A DNA stretch of 64,000 nucleotides from Paramoeba atlantica (lineage: Eukaryota > Discosea): assembly GCA_977017575.1 (NCBI GenBank), contig CDRNVI010000029.1:930001-994000 (forward strand). The letters run 5' to 3'. Positions 47,714-56,877 of this stretch are shown here, piece after piece. Position 1 is the stretch's first letter, and each line of letters begins with the position of its first letter. The notes below the pieces were generated by a model. That model was not told the DNA's origin. It made no database searches and was given only the letters and a program-made list of their open reading frames with translations. The position numbers were made by a program, and so were the translations under genes.

Positions 47714-48034
47714 TCACTCACCTTGCACAAGCTCCACGAGCTTACCGTTCTGTTTTAACTGCAGTAAAGCGTCGTATCCTCCAACATATTTCTGGTTAAT
47801 GAAGATTTGAGGAACCGTGTTCGATCCCGTTCGACTATACGCGGATCGGAAGACTTCTCGCCCATTGGGAATAATATCGATTTCTAGTGAGACAAAGCGC
47901 TGGCCAACTTCAACAAGGACGGACTTGGCTTGAACACAGTAACTGCAATAAGTAGCGCTGATTACCACTACCTTGTTCTGTCGGAGCATTGTATTTAAAA
48001 ATTCCGAGGCTTTGTCCGGATTAAGTTCGCTCAT
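47714..48034 (-). CDS. Dithiol glutaredoxin
   Basis: 106 residues, standard length. Active site CSYC in VVISATYCSYCVQAKSVL (a CPYC variant), cis-proline segment NTVPQIFIN, and the GSH-binding GGYDALLQL. It reduces disulfides and protein-glutathione adducts; in kinetoplastids it may work with trypanothione. No targeting signal at the N-terminus (MSELNPDKASEF), so probably cytosolic. Confidence 0.94.
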   Translation of the reverse strand: MSELNPDKASEFLNTMLRQNKVVVISATYCSYCVQAKSVLVEVGQRFVSLEIDIIPNGREVFRSAYSRTGSNTVPQIFINQKYVGGYDALLQLKQNGKLVELVQGE

Positions 48035-48188
48035 GGGCTGACTCTGTGTTTCAGTGTGATGTTATTTGAATAGACGTAAAAACAGAAGAAAATGTAACAG
48101 TACTTTAGTACCATAATAAAGGGTTATCATGCTTTGCCAAAACATTAATCTGAAAATCTATACTTCTGGAGACTTTACAAAGATTGGT

Positions 48189-48800
48189 TTACTTCGAGTC
48201 TTCTTCTTTAGCTTTGGGGAGATACGCCATAAGATAAGGATAACGTTTAGAAAACTCATCAACCCCTCCTCGGTAGTGCCTAACATTGTAATATCCAAGA
48301 AAACGGAGAATAGAGAACGCTGTGGTGGAACGCGCACCGAACTGACAGTAGCACACAATCTCCGTGTGCTTTTGAGGCCTCGTAAAGCCATACCTCTTCA
48401 TAAAAGGAATTTCCAAAGTTTGTATTCCGTAATAAAGTTCATCAATCGGTAATAAATTGGATCCTACTATCAAGCCCGTCCGTTCGGCTTCAAAAATCGA
48501 GCGAACATCAAGCAGGAGAGGTGGATCTTTTTCTATTACCTCGGTATCGGTTAACGAAAATTGTTTCTTTTTTTCTGGGACCAATACGTCGGACATAATC
48601 CTGGTCGATCCGGACTCCTCACTTCTGACTGTATCACCGGAAGTTTCTTTGTACATGCTCAATATCTTGTCTCGAAGCTCGGATGCACTTATTTCACTTC
48701 TTTGGTTTGTAGAACTGGACGTAAATGCTCTACGTGACGCACATTGAAAATATCTAGACTTTCTCTGAATATGGAGAACACTCCTAACTTGTAAAAGCAT
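48189..48800 (-). CDS. Rhodanese-domain protein, probably mitochondrial
   Basis: 203 residues. The N-terminus (MLLQVRSVLHIQRKSRYFQCASRRAF) is rich in Arg and Ser with no acidic residue, a good mitochondrial presequence. One rhodanese domain follows (about 80-200): LLLDVRSIFEAERTGL, then the active-site loop CQFGARSTTAFSIL with the likely catalytic Cys near 152, and the closing GGVDEFSKRYP. It is probably a sulfurtransferase; the substrate is unknown. Confidence 0.88.
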   Translation of the reverse strand: MLLQVRSVLHIQRKSRYFQCASRRAFTSSSTNQRSEISASELRDKILSMYKETSGDTVRSEESGSTRIMSDVLVPEKKKQFSLTDTEVIEKDPPLLLDVRSIFEAERTGLIVGSNLLPIDELYYGIQTLEIPFMKRYGFTRPQKHTEIVCYCQFGARSTTAFSILRFLGYYNVRHYRGGVDEFSKRYPYLMAYLPKAKEEDSK

Positions 48801-49080
48801 TCTGTAGAAACGGAATGATGGTCAATGCGAACTTCCACGTTGAAGAAATCTAATAAACCGCATTTCCGGAGGCTTCCTTCATGAAAAGTGTTTGAACGAA
48901 AACGTTAAATGAAACTTAATAAAAACTCTGGTGAGTCACAGAAGTCGAACAAAGCTGAAATGAAACAATCGAGAAACGAACCGAAGTAAAATAATAAAAG
49001 ATTCATGAATCCGACACATCAAAGTAATCAATAGTCTCGTTCGCTCAAGCGTTACAGTACGTGCTTCGTAAGAAAGTAGC

Positions 49081-49368
49081 TTATTTGTTCGACAATGCAC
49101 CCGGAGGTAATCCCATATGGGCCTCTTGCTCCCGTCGCTCCCTGGATTCTCCAAGGAAGGTATACACTTCAAAGAAACGATCAACACATCGCTTCTGGCA
49201 TTGAAGCTGAGATGGTGTGGGCTCCTGAAACTCACCCTGGGAGAGTATATTGCCATCCATCGAACTGTCGTAGCAAGTTCTCCAACACAGGCCAATGGAG
49301 TGTGATGCTAAGTCGACCATTACACCTTGGTCCATTCCCTGGTGAAGCGCGAATTGCTGAGCATTCAT
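49081..49368 (-). CDS. Small Tim chaperone (Tim9/10/8/13 family)
   Basis: 95 residues with the twin CX3C motif: CWRTC (about 28-32) and CQKRC (about 57-61), separated by 24 residues that include a Ser/Pro turn. After it a helix with aromatic residues follows (VDRFFEVYTFL). Small Tims form hexamers in the mitochondrial intermembrane space and carry hydrophobic precursors from TOM to TIM22. Paralogue cannot be decided; the spacing is longer than in most. Confidence 0.88.
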   Translation of the reverse strand: MNAQQFALHQGMDQGVMVDLASHSIGLCWRTCYDSSMDGNILSQGEFQEPTPSQLQCQKRCVDRFFEVYTFLGESRERREQEAHMGLPPGALSNK

Positions 49369-49584
49369 GTTCGTGGAAAAAATGATAAATAAAGTTGGCG
49401 ATGCATATTGTTTTGTACGATATTTCTCATATTGAATGCCTTAAAGGTTGTAAAAAATGTTGTTAAAAATGTATAGGATTGCGTTAGCATTGTGCACTGC
49501 AGTGCATAAAACAAATCATTTGGCTCTTAGCCGTGTCATTAGCTTATAAACTTTAAGTAACAATCGAAATCGCATGAATGGCTC

Positions 49585-52224
49585 TTATGTTCCCCACCGC
49601 TTGGCGTTAAATACAGTAACACCCGTAAACTCTTCTTCCGGCGTCGAACATAAAATGGCCACACCTCGTACATTTCGTTTCTCATGTGACCCGTTCATTA
49701 TTCTATTGCTGACTCTCGTGAAAGGAAAAGCTAGTCGAGCTTTTTGAATAGTATATATTTTTAATTCTGCTTCTTCAAAGTGAGTTTCTGCTGCAGCATC
49801 GCCACTGTCTTCTGTGGCAGAAGGGCATTCGTCCGTCTTAGTTTGAAACCCGTGCCAGTGCGCATCGACACATGCTGTGTATTTCTGTCCAAGCGCAATT
49901 TTCGCAAAACCGTCCGGCCCGTATGCAAAAATGTTCGGCAATGAGCGGGAAAAAACCTCCGCAAAGAGTTCACCTTTTCCCGGCTTAAGAATACTAACTT
50001 CGGGAGAAAGTATTACGGCTCGTATTCCCGAACAAGCACTCCTCTTTCCATTTTCTTGACGCAAACGGGTAGAATACACCAATTGACCCATCGACGGGGA
50101 GCACAGTGAAATAAAGTTTAATTGTTGGTCACGCGAAAGGGTAACAATACCGGCAAGTTTTGAAGCGCATGCTTCTTGATCTTTTAACGAATTCGAATCA
50201 GGGTCAGCAGGTTCAGAAAACGGAACTAAAACAACATCTACGATCGCACTACTCTCAAAACAATCCACGGAATCCCTATCCCCCATCCGAATCCTTCCCG
50301 GAATTGCGGAGTACACCACCGTCCTCGTCCCCGCATCCCACACAAAAACACAACTATTCCTATCTGTGATCGCGACCATGTTTTCAAAACAAACCACGCG
50401 CGACACACACTGGCTGCAGGTGAGAACGGCGAATACCTCCCCGTTGGACGGCTCCACTCCCCACACCTTACCATCCGCACACCCGACGATCAGCACCCAC
50501 TCTTGTGAGCCCACTGAGGCAAACCCCATTGTCGTGATCCCGCACACATTTCGGGAAATTCCTCTACTGGTGCCAAACCCCTCCGGAGCCGTAATCGATA
50601 CGTTTGAGGCCGAGGCCTCATACACACGTATCACCCCCAGGGAGATATCCGTAGCATACGACCCCCAGGTTGCGTCACCCGACAACGCTACACATCGCAC
50701 ATTTCCAGGAAGCGCTTTTGTCGAAAACTGGGCTAACGTACGCACTCGTGTCGAAGACGTAAGCTGCCACAGAAACAGTCCCGCTTTTCCAATCCCCAAC
50801 ACCAAAGGACGACAACCCTCAGAAGAACCATACCCAACCGCATACCCTTGACCGGGGTGAACCGCAATCTCATGTTTCACCACATTCCCCCTCATCTCCA
50901 GCCAGCTACGCCCAAACATCTCACGAAACCCCTCCTCACGGTTCGTCACAAAAAGCTCTCCATCTAAACCGGCAGAAATCACACAAAAAGAACCAGAAGC
51001 GGAACCAGCAGAACCACCAGAACCCGCCCTACTCGTCACACAGGTCACATCATTCCAATGGACCCTTCGGGTGCGTCGTCCCACCCGCCACCCCTTCCCC
51101 CCCTCCCCCTCAGCCTCCAGCGTCACCACATCCCGTGCCACCCCGACCCCCACCACGGTCGTGTCCCCCACGAAGGCGACACTCAGCATTGCAGCCCTCG
51201 AGAGGTGAAAGCTGTGGGAGACGAACCCCCCGGCGGTGTCACACACAAAGAGGTCCCCGGTGTGGGTGCCGGCCACCGCGACGGAGGGGTGGGAGGGGTG
51301 GGAGGCCAGGCAGAGGACAGAGGGGACCGTAGGGGGCGTAGTGTGGCCGGCTGCTGCTTTTTGTCCTGCCACACGGAGCAGGATGCTTTTTGAGGGACGG
51401 ATGACAAGGGAGGAAGCACGGCCGATTCGTGTGGTGTTGGTTGTTGTTGCTGTGTTGGTTGTTGTTGCTGTGTTGGTTAACGACAACGATGCATCTTTTT
51501 TTGTGGTCTCGATAAACCGCAGGGTATCAAACACTTGTACACAGCCGTAGTTGTCCCCGAGGAGGAAGGTGGCCCCGTGGGGGGAGGGGGCGACACAGAG
51601 TGCGGCGGTGGCGCTGGGGTGCTTGGTGCCGACCCCGCGGAGGGTGAAGTGTTGGGAGGGGTCGAATACCCGAGTGGTGCCGTCCTCACAGGCGGTGAGG
51701 AGGTAATGGGGGAGGGAGGGGGGAGGGGAGGTTGTGGGGTTGTGGGGAGAAGCATGATTTTGTTGTGGGGGTTGAAAGGTAAGGGTTGTGGCATGAAAGA
51801 AGCCGCCTCCAGAAGGGGGGGTGAGGACTTCTTTTAAAACTAGAGAGCGTGCATCGTAGATGAGGAACTGGCCGGAGAGAGTGGCAGCGACCAGAGATTC
51901 CATTAGCATTGATGCAGAGGCGGTCTCATCTTCCACCATCTCCTGTACACTTTGCGTCGTGGGAGAGGAGACGCACCAGAGAAGGGACCGGATGGTAACG
52001 GATTTCAGACCGCTGGCTTGGACGGCAGGGCGGAAAGGGGTGTAGTTTTTGGCGGTTTTGTCGGATTCGTACTCGACAAGCCTAGATGTGTCCGCCGTTC
52101 GTGTCCATATTTCAATACCCCCGTCATCTCGAACCAGTGCAAGTCGTAGACCGGAGTGGTCGAGGGAAAGAGTGGTTATCCCAACGGGTGGACGGTGTAC
52201 CGGTAACTGGCGAATAGATATCAT
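49585..52224 (-). CDS. WD40-repeat protein, Utp4 (cirhin)-like
   Basis: 879 residues, a double beta-propeller length. The N-terminus resembles Utp4: PVGITTLSLDHSGLRLALVRDDGGIEIW. WD-like blades follow (TACEDGTTRVFDPSQ, GDNYGCVQVFD, AGTHTGDLFVCD, GCADGKVWGVEPSNG, DRNSCVFVWDAG). Utp4 is part of the t-UTP complex of the small-subunit processome, in the nucleolus. The middle of the gene has low-complexity Thr/Asn and Gly/Ser inserts and high GC (about 51000-51800). Other propeller pairs cannot be excluded. Confidence 0.85.
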   Translation of the reverse strand: MISIRQLPVHRPPVGITTLSLDHSGLRLALVRDDGGIEIWTRTADTSRLVEYESDKTAKNYTPFRPAVQASGLKSVTIRSLLWCVSSPTTQSVQEMVEDETASASMLMESLVAATLSGQFLIYDARSLVLKEVLTPPSGGGFFHATTLTFQPPQQNHASPHNPTTSPPPSLPHYLLTACEDGTTRVFDPSQHFTLRGVGTKHPSATAALCVAPSPHGATFLLGDNYGCVQVFDTLRFIETTKKDASLSLTNTATTTNTATTTNTTRIGRASSLVIRPSKSILLRVAGQKAAAGHTTPPTVPSVLCLASHPSHPSVAVAGTHTGDLFVCDTAGGFVSHSFHLSRAAMLSVAFVGDTTVVGVGVARDVVTLEAEGEGGKGWRVGRRTRRVHWNDVTCVTSRAGSGGSAGSASGSFCVISAGLDGELFVTNREEGFREMFGRSWLEMRGNVVKHEIAVHPGQGYAVGYGSSEGCRPLVLGIGKAGLFLWQLTSSTRVRTLAQFSTKALPGNVRCVALSGDATWGSYATDISLGVIRVYEASASNVSITAPEGFGTSRGISRNVCGITTMGFASVGSQEWVLIVGCADGKVWGVEPSNGEVFAVLTCSQCVSRVVCFENMVAITDRNSCVFVWDAGTRTVVYSAIPGRIRMGDRDSVDCFESSAIVDVVLVPFSEPADPDSNSLKDQEACASKLAGIVTLSRDQQLNFISLCSPSMGQLVYSTRLRQENGKRSACSGIRAVILSPEVSILKPGKGELFAEVFSRSLPNIFAYGPDGFAKIALGQKYTACVDAHWHGFQTKTDECPSATEDSGDAAAETHFEEAELKIYTIQKARLAFPFTRVSNRIMNGSHEKRNVRGVAILCSTPEEEFTGVTVFNAKRWGT

Positions 52225-52706
52225 GAAGTCGAAAATTATTCAAAGAATTCTTTTGTCATTTCCTTTTAAAAAAGCATTACATAAAAACATTTATGGTCCC
52301 TGAGAAATATTGTTCAAATTACATCGTACTATACAACACCAATAATTTGTAGTATAGTATATTATTCGAATCAACAAACTCAAGTTTGATGGCAAGTATG
52401 AAATAATAGCTCTGCTGACTCTGCTAATTCGGCATATTCCACAGCTGCGGATTTTTTCAACACCACTTATGACGTGCTGTGACGAATTCGCAAGCAAAAA
52501 ACGAAAGTGACAATTATCATGCAGTGTGTTTCTGAACACAAAAGCAGAGCTTTAGAGCAAAATACCAAGTCGCGCATTGCTCTAAATTGGAAGAAACTAA
52601 ATAATAGAAACCAAACTCATAGGGAAAACCTTGGCTTTACAAATAGGTTCAAATAGGTGTTCTCTACTGCTCCACGTACATACCAGAACCTACTTTGAGC
52701 GGGCTG
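52225..52706. other. Intergenic, 482 bases
   Basis: AT-rich, nothing recognised. Confidence 0.45.
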
Positions 52707-53012
52707 TCAATGTAAAAAAGAAAACAACTCTTGCAAGTAGTAAATCATCTCAATTCGTTGTCTTTGATAATGTTCCTTAAGATCAGCAACAACCTTAGCT
52801 CTCGCGTGCTGCACAGAAATTTCATTTTTCCGTAAGCTTTCTAGTAATTCCCTTTGCTGCAGAAGTGTAATAAAAGATGCTGGTTGCATCAGTTCCTCGG
52901 AAAATGATTGATATAATTGTTTCAAAGTGTTGAATTCATCCCATTCATTTGTGTGGACGAAATCACTAAATAACAAATCGGGTGTCTCAGTCTTAATCCT
53001 GCGACCGGTCAT
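52707..53012 (-). CDS. Unknown small helical protein, 101 residues
   Basis: Starts MTGRRIKTETPDLLFSDF and is mostly helical and charged, with LLQQRELLESLRKNEISVQH and ADLKEHYQRQRIEMIYYLQ. No TM segment and no motif recognised. An AG (ACAG) lies about 20 bases upstream of the ATG. Likely real from its composition; function unknown. Confidence 0.55.
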   Translation of the reverse strand: MTGRRIKTETPDLLFSDFVHTNEWDEFNTLKQLYQSFSEELMQPASFITLLQQRELLESLRKNEISVQHARAKVVADLKEHYQRQRIEMIYYLQELFSFLH

Positions 53013-53116
53013 ATCGTATACTTCTGTATATTTAATACTCGTATATGAATGTAGTGTTAAATGTTATTCTACGTTCATTAAATGTATCAGCATTCTGTAA
53101 ATATATTTTTTTGCCG

Positions 53117-53181
53117 CTTCGTTAAACACTGGGTATTTTCAATTTAGAAGTCACTCATGTTGCTAGCTTCGCGTTCGGGCG
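53117..53181 (-). repeat. 75-bp palindromic repeat, inverted copy
   Basis: The plus strand CTTCGTTAAAC...TTTTCAATTTAGAAGTCACTCA aligns with the reverse complement of the 54557-54635 repeat. The outer arm of the palindrome is degraded. With the forward copy at 54557 it forms a long inverted pair around the 53.2-54.5 kb region. Confidence 0.65.
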
Positions 53182-53489
53182 GGCAAATGATTTCCTTTTC
53201 TAAAAAATTCGAACTAAAAATTCGAATTATCGAAATCTTTCCGGATTGCTCCGGACGGTCGCTGGTAAACCAGACCCTTCACAGACAGATTTCGAAGTTC
53301 CGAGGCCTCCTTTACTAGTTTCTGTTTCTCCAAGGCGGCACCAATGTGCTGTTACCAGCACGCTGCGTCGACGAATTGTAAGTCAACACGGCTTACCCAA
53401 GAAGTTTAAAACAAATGTGGTTTCTCGTAGTGTCTCAAATCATCAAAAATACCAGGGGTCTCAAAATATATATTATAAACCCCCGTTCA

Positions 53490-54470
53490 TATAAACCGTT
53501 CATATATAAACCCCCGCTATATAATTTATAAACCCCCGCTCACGAATAAGTCACCCCCCTCTTTTTTTTGAACAACGAGGCTTAGGGGGGTTGCGGCACC
53601 ACTTTTTCGTTCAAAATTTTGAGATCTGCACGTTCCCGCTGTTTTTAGACCTCTTCACAGATAACAAATTAAAACTCATTTTTTAATGACGTTTTTACAT
53701 AGTCATGCCAATATTACCCGAAAAATCTCATGTTCTTCGACCAGGGGGGGAGAAGGGGGTCAACATGAAAATGGTGTCACAGATCTTCGCTAGGGGAACG
53801 AGATCTCTCGATTGCAACAAAAATGATGAAAAACAGATAACAAACATTCAATTTTTCACGTGGTGGAATATTTGTCTTCGATTGGTTCTTTCTTGAAACG
53901 GTGATAAATCAACTTTTTTAAGCTGTCCCCTTTACTTTTTGCTTGAAGGGGCCTAAGGGGGTTAAGATATCATTTTCTCGTTCAAAATTCTGAGATCTAT
54001 ACGTTCCCACCACTTTTAGATCATTTTAGAAACTGAAAAAAAAAATATTTTTAGGTTCTATTTTTTTGTATTGTCATAACACACTAATTTAACAAAACAA
54101 ACACTCCGCGGCCAGGGGGCACAATTGGGTCAATATTAAAAAATAGCGGCAAAGATCTTTGCTAGGAGAACGAGGTCTCTCGTTTGCAACAAAAATCAGC
54201 AAAAACGGACAAAAATAATTGAATTTCTCATGGGAGGAGAAGATTTATTTTGTTAAAGTGTGAGAAATTGGTCTCTTGAAAAATGTGAAGAAAGTGATAA
54301 TACATCTATCGGATGCACGCATTTGAGAGTCTTGGTTCCATGCTATGGCGCGCAAAGTCTTTGTGTTGGGAACAGTAAAATGCAACAAAAATGAGCTCAA
54401 ACGGACGCTTGGCTGAAAAGTTAGAGGGGGGTGACTTTTCGCTGTGGGGGGATTATATATATATTTGTAG
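53490..54470. mobile_element. Transposon-like element with inverted ends and internal 372-bp duplication
   Basis: The left end has AATAAGTCACCCCCCTCT (53545-53562) and the right end has its inverse (54423-54439, AGAGGGGGGTGACTTTT). TATATAA plus C-runs lie outside both. Inside, two direct repeats (about 53571-53875 and 53942-54247, offset 371-372) share blocks such as GTTCAAAATTNTGAGATCT, AGATCTTNGCTAGG, and TTGCAACAAAAAT. No transposase frame. The left border also has three copies of TATAAACCCCCG. A non-autonomous DNA element is likely. Confidence 0.65.
53571..54247. repeat. Two diverged direct repeats, offset 372 bp
   Basis: Copy 1 about 53571-53875, copy 2 about 53942-54247. Blocks are conserved in the same order, but much of the sequence between blocks differs, so the duplication is old. 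Confidence 0.75.
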
Positions 54471-54556
54471 TATTTGAAAAAAAAAATAGTACTATATAGT
54501 ACTATACTCCTCTTCTCATTAATTTCTATAAATGCCATTCCTAATTTTTCAGGTTG

Positions 54557-54635
54557 CGCGGTGGTAGTTTTCAACGGGAAGCGCGCAGCCTGAGTGACTT
54601 CTAAGTTGAAAACAACCACCGCGTTTAACGAAGAG
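54557..54635 (+). repeat. 75-bp palindromic repeat, best copy
   Basis: Arms 54557-54575 (CGCGGTGGTAGTTTTCAAC) and 54605-54623 (GTTGAAAACAACCACCGCG) pair at 18 of 19 positions around a 29-base loop containing GCGCGC and GAGTGACTTC. A strong hairpin in RNA. TTTAACGAAG follows the right arm and recurs in the other copies. Confidence 0.85.
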
Positions 54636-54838
54636 CCTAATTTTTATAGCCCGAAAAGCATTTTTGTCGCAGAGATAGAGAAATTGTGCTCCTCTAGTTT
54701 GTAGAATACAGATCTCCGGGAGGTCACCTCTCTAACAGCGTTTTCTTCCTTCTCTTCGCCGAAATTGAAAACAACGTACCAAATTCGAGGTAGCATCTTG
54801 AATAATACAATTTTTATTTATTAGCATAAAGGATTTTT

Positions 54839-55105
54839 TTATTGCTCGGCCAATGAATCCCTTTGCAATCGCTCAGCGCGAAGCTTCTCCGTGTGCTCTA
54901 CCATTGTGGGATGAGTCATTCCAACAAATTTTCCTTGTTCGTCGTACACGGGTACAATTTCAGGCTTTTTTAACCGTGGAAACGATGTTCTCCGATTCCC
55001 TAACATATACATAAGACCACCGAATGTAACTATAACATATAGGGCCGGGAGATGATATCTCAACTTTCTCCAACCCCGCATATTTTCGTATTCTTTCAAT
55101 ACCAT
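54839..55105 (-). CDS. Small single-TM protein, 88 residues
   Basis: Starts MVLKEYENMRGWRKLRYHLP, a basic N-terminus, then one TM (about 21-37, YVIVTFGGLMYML), then GNRRTSFPRLKKPEIVPVYDEQGKFVGMTHP and a charged end. The order recalls small inner-membrane subunits with a matrix N-terminus. A longer frame upstream needs a GTG. Unnamed; likely mitochondrial. Confidence 0.6.
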   Translation of the reverse strand: MVLKEYENMRGWRKLRYHLPALYVIVTFGGLMYMLGNRRTSFPRLKKPEIVPVYDEQGKFVGMTHPTMVEHTEKLRAERLQRDSLAEQ

Positions 55106-55350
55106 GGAAGTTTTGGTAGCAAAAGGTTTTATGGAGAAAGAAACGATATAATCCTCCACTAACCAGACTTATACATACACAATTACACACACACACACAA
55201 TTATACTTGTACGTTGCGATGATTGTATAACTACCGCTCTACCCTCGATTTTTCAAAAAAACGTGTAAAATAAAGAGCGAAAAAATAAAGAGAAACACAG
55301 TAATATCGTCACCCCCCTCACTTGTTATTTTACCTATAACAAGATTACAT

Positions 55351-56121
55351 TCATAATCTAGAAGAAAAAAGCTTTGCAATCGTTTCTTCTAGCTGCCTCT
55401 CGTCAAGTTTTTCGGAGATCTGCAGCACATGACTAACCGTAAGAATGGTTTCCGTGGTATCTGCATGCACCCAAACCCGGCCATTCAACCCTATCGCCAC
55501 TTCAAATCGTGCGGCGCGTGACAACGCCTCCAGTACCGCGCTTTTGTCACGCAGCAGGTGTCGGGCATAGTGTGGGGAGACCGCGACCACGTTCCCCCCT
55601 TTCAAGGCCCCAAACTCCCCCTCCCCCGTGACCCAATCCTTGTGAGCCACCCCCACAGAGGCACAGCAGGTAATCTCGGGTTCCATGTCCCGATACGCGG
55701 TAAGCACACGGGCGTAGATCGTGTCCCCGGGATAGAGCCTCGGTCGGTTCTGCCGCGTTGCTCCATCAAACCCCACGTGACTGAGCACCGCGTTGTGGGC
55801 AGTGTTGACATCCACCACGTAGGACCCGGAGACGTCTTTTTGGACGACTCCGACCACCAAGTCCCCCTCTGCTGGGAGGTAGATACGCCCCCGCGTGCGC
55901 ACGCTCACGGTGACGGCATACGTTCCCTGTGTGGGAGGCAGCGCAGAGGATTCCACAGAGAGAATCCCAGCCTTCGTGCAAATTAAAGTAGGAAATTCAG
56001 CGCTTTCTGAAGATGCACGATGCATGACGCCATCTCCCAGAGTGACTTCGCCACTGGTAGAGAGCTCGGCGATGATGTCCCCCGGCAGCACAACGCTGCC
56101 GGAGGCAAGAGAGAGATTCAT
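55351..56121 (-). CDS. RRP40: Exosome cap subunit Rrp40
   Basis: 256 residues from MNLSLASGSVVLPGD. An N-terminal domain, then the S1 domain with EGDLVVGVVQKDVSGSYVVDVN and GATRQNRPRLYPGDTIYARV, then DMEPEITC, which is characteristic of Rrp40, and a KH domain with FEVAIGLNGRVWVHA. Rrp40 binds RNA at the entrance of the exosome ring, in nucleus and cytoplasm. The Rrp6-like nuclease in this window may or may not be its partner. A longer in-frame upstream extension has no ATG. Confidence 0.9.
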   Translation of the reverse strand: MNLSLASGSVVLPGDIIAELSTSGEVTLGDGVMHRASSESAEFPTLICTKAGILSVESSALPPTQGTYAVTVSVRTRGRIYLPAEGDLVVGVVQKDVSGSYVVDVNTAHNAVLSHVGFDGATRQNRPRLYPGDTIYARVLTAYRDMEPEITCCASVGVAHKDWVTGEGEFGALKGGNVVAVSPHYARHLLRDKSAVLEALSRAARFEVAIGLNGRVWVHADTTETILTVSHVLQISEKLDERQLEETIAKLFSSRL

Positions 56122-56292
56122 TTTTTCAACTGATTTCTTACAAAAACGAATATAAATATGAAATGTTGTTCGAGCTACATGAAAAAAATATTCGAAAGTA
56201 TTGGGCATTTGCGGTCTATTTTGCCTACTGCATATCGCTAAACTGTACAAAAATGCTTTTTGTAAGAATGATCGTATTGTTTTATCAATTTT

Positions 56293-56413
56293 AAAATTTT
56301 CAGCGTCTTGTTAGGTAGCAAACTCGGTTGGGTCATCAGATGTATGCATTGTATGCACACATTTATGACAAATGCCTCGAGAAATCATCACGAAGAATAT
56401 GAAATAGAACACG
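56293..56413. repeat. 120-bp direct repeat, copy 1
   Basis: Runs from AAAATTTTCAGCGT to AATATGAAATAGAACAC and is nearly identical to 56758-56877, 464 bases away. Confidence 0.85.
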
Positions 56414-56515
56414 CACTCCAATGAATTTTGATGTTCATGCACCCGTTGGCGCAGAGATACAGCCCTTGATGCGACGGCCGCAATGGCGGATGTCGCACCA
56501 AGGGGTATTTGGCAC

Positions 56516-56667
56516 GGACTCTGTCGGTAGAGGGGGTCCAGGCAACTCGCTCTCATTTTACGCAGCTGGAGGAGCGTGCTGCAACTGACTCGGTCTCAGT
56601 CGGTAGAGGTGGTCCAGGCAACTCACCACCTCTTTACACAGCCGGAGAGGCGCACTGCAACCGACCG
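56516..56667. repeat. Two tandem 76-bp GC-rich units
   Basis: Units 56516-56591 and 56592-56667 both contain GTCGGTAGAGG and GGTCCAGGCAACTC, and end with CTGCAAC or CTGCAACCGAC. The second unit can fold GGTGGT with ACCACC (56609-56631). They lie between the 120-bp direct repeats. Confidence 0.75.
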
Positions 56668-56757
56668 CTGCCTCGGGATGAGACGGAGAAGAGCCACGCC
56701 CAGTGGTCCTCCTTTTTGAAAGTAAGGTCGTAATACGACGTATTGTTTATGAATCCT

Positions 56758-56877
56758 AAAATTTCAGCGTATTGTTAGGTAGCAAACTCGGTTGGCTCAT
56801 CAGATGTATGCATTGTATGCACACATTTATGACAAATGCCTCGAGAAATCATCACGAAGAATATGAAATAGAGCACC
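56758..56877. repeat. 120-bp direct repeat, copy 2
   Basis: Differs from copy 1 at only a few positions. Together they bound a 344-base core. This could be a tandem duplication or an element with terminal direct repeats. Confidence 0.85.

Larger units (their letters stand above)
53013..54838. other. Intergenic repeat island, 1826 bases
   Basis: Made up of the inverted palindromic repeats and the element between them, with AT-rich remainder. I see no gene. Confidence 0.5.

Noticed and set aside
56293-56877. Miniature LTR element
   Set aside because: The direct repeats are short and lack a clear target duplication or primer-binding site; a local duplication is equally likely.
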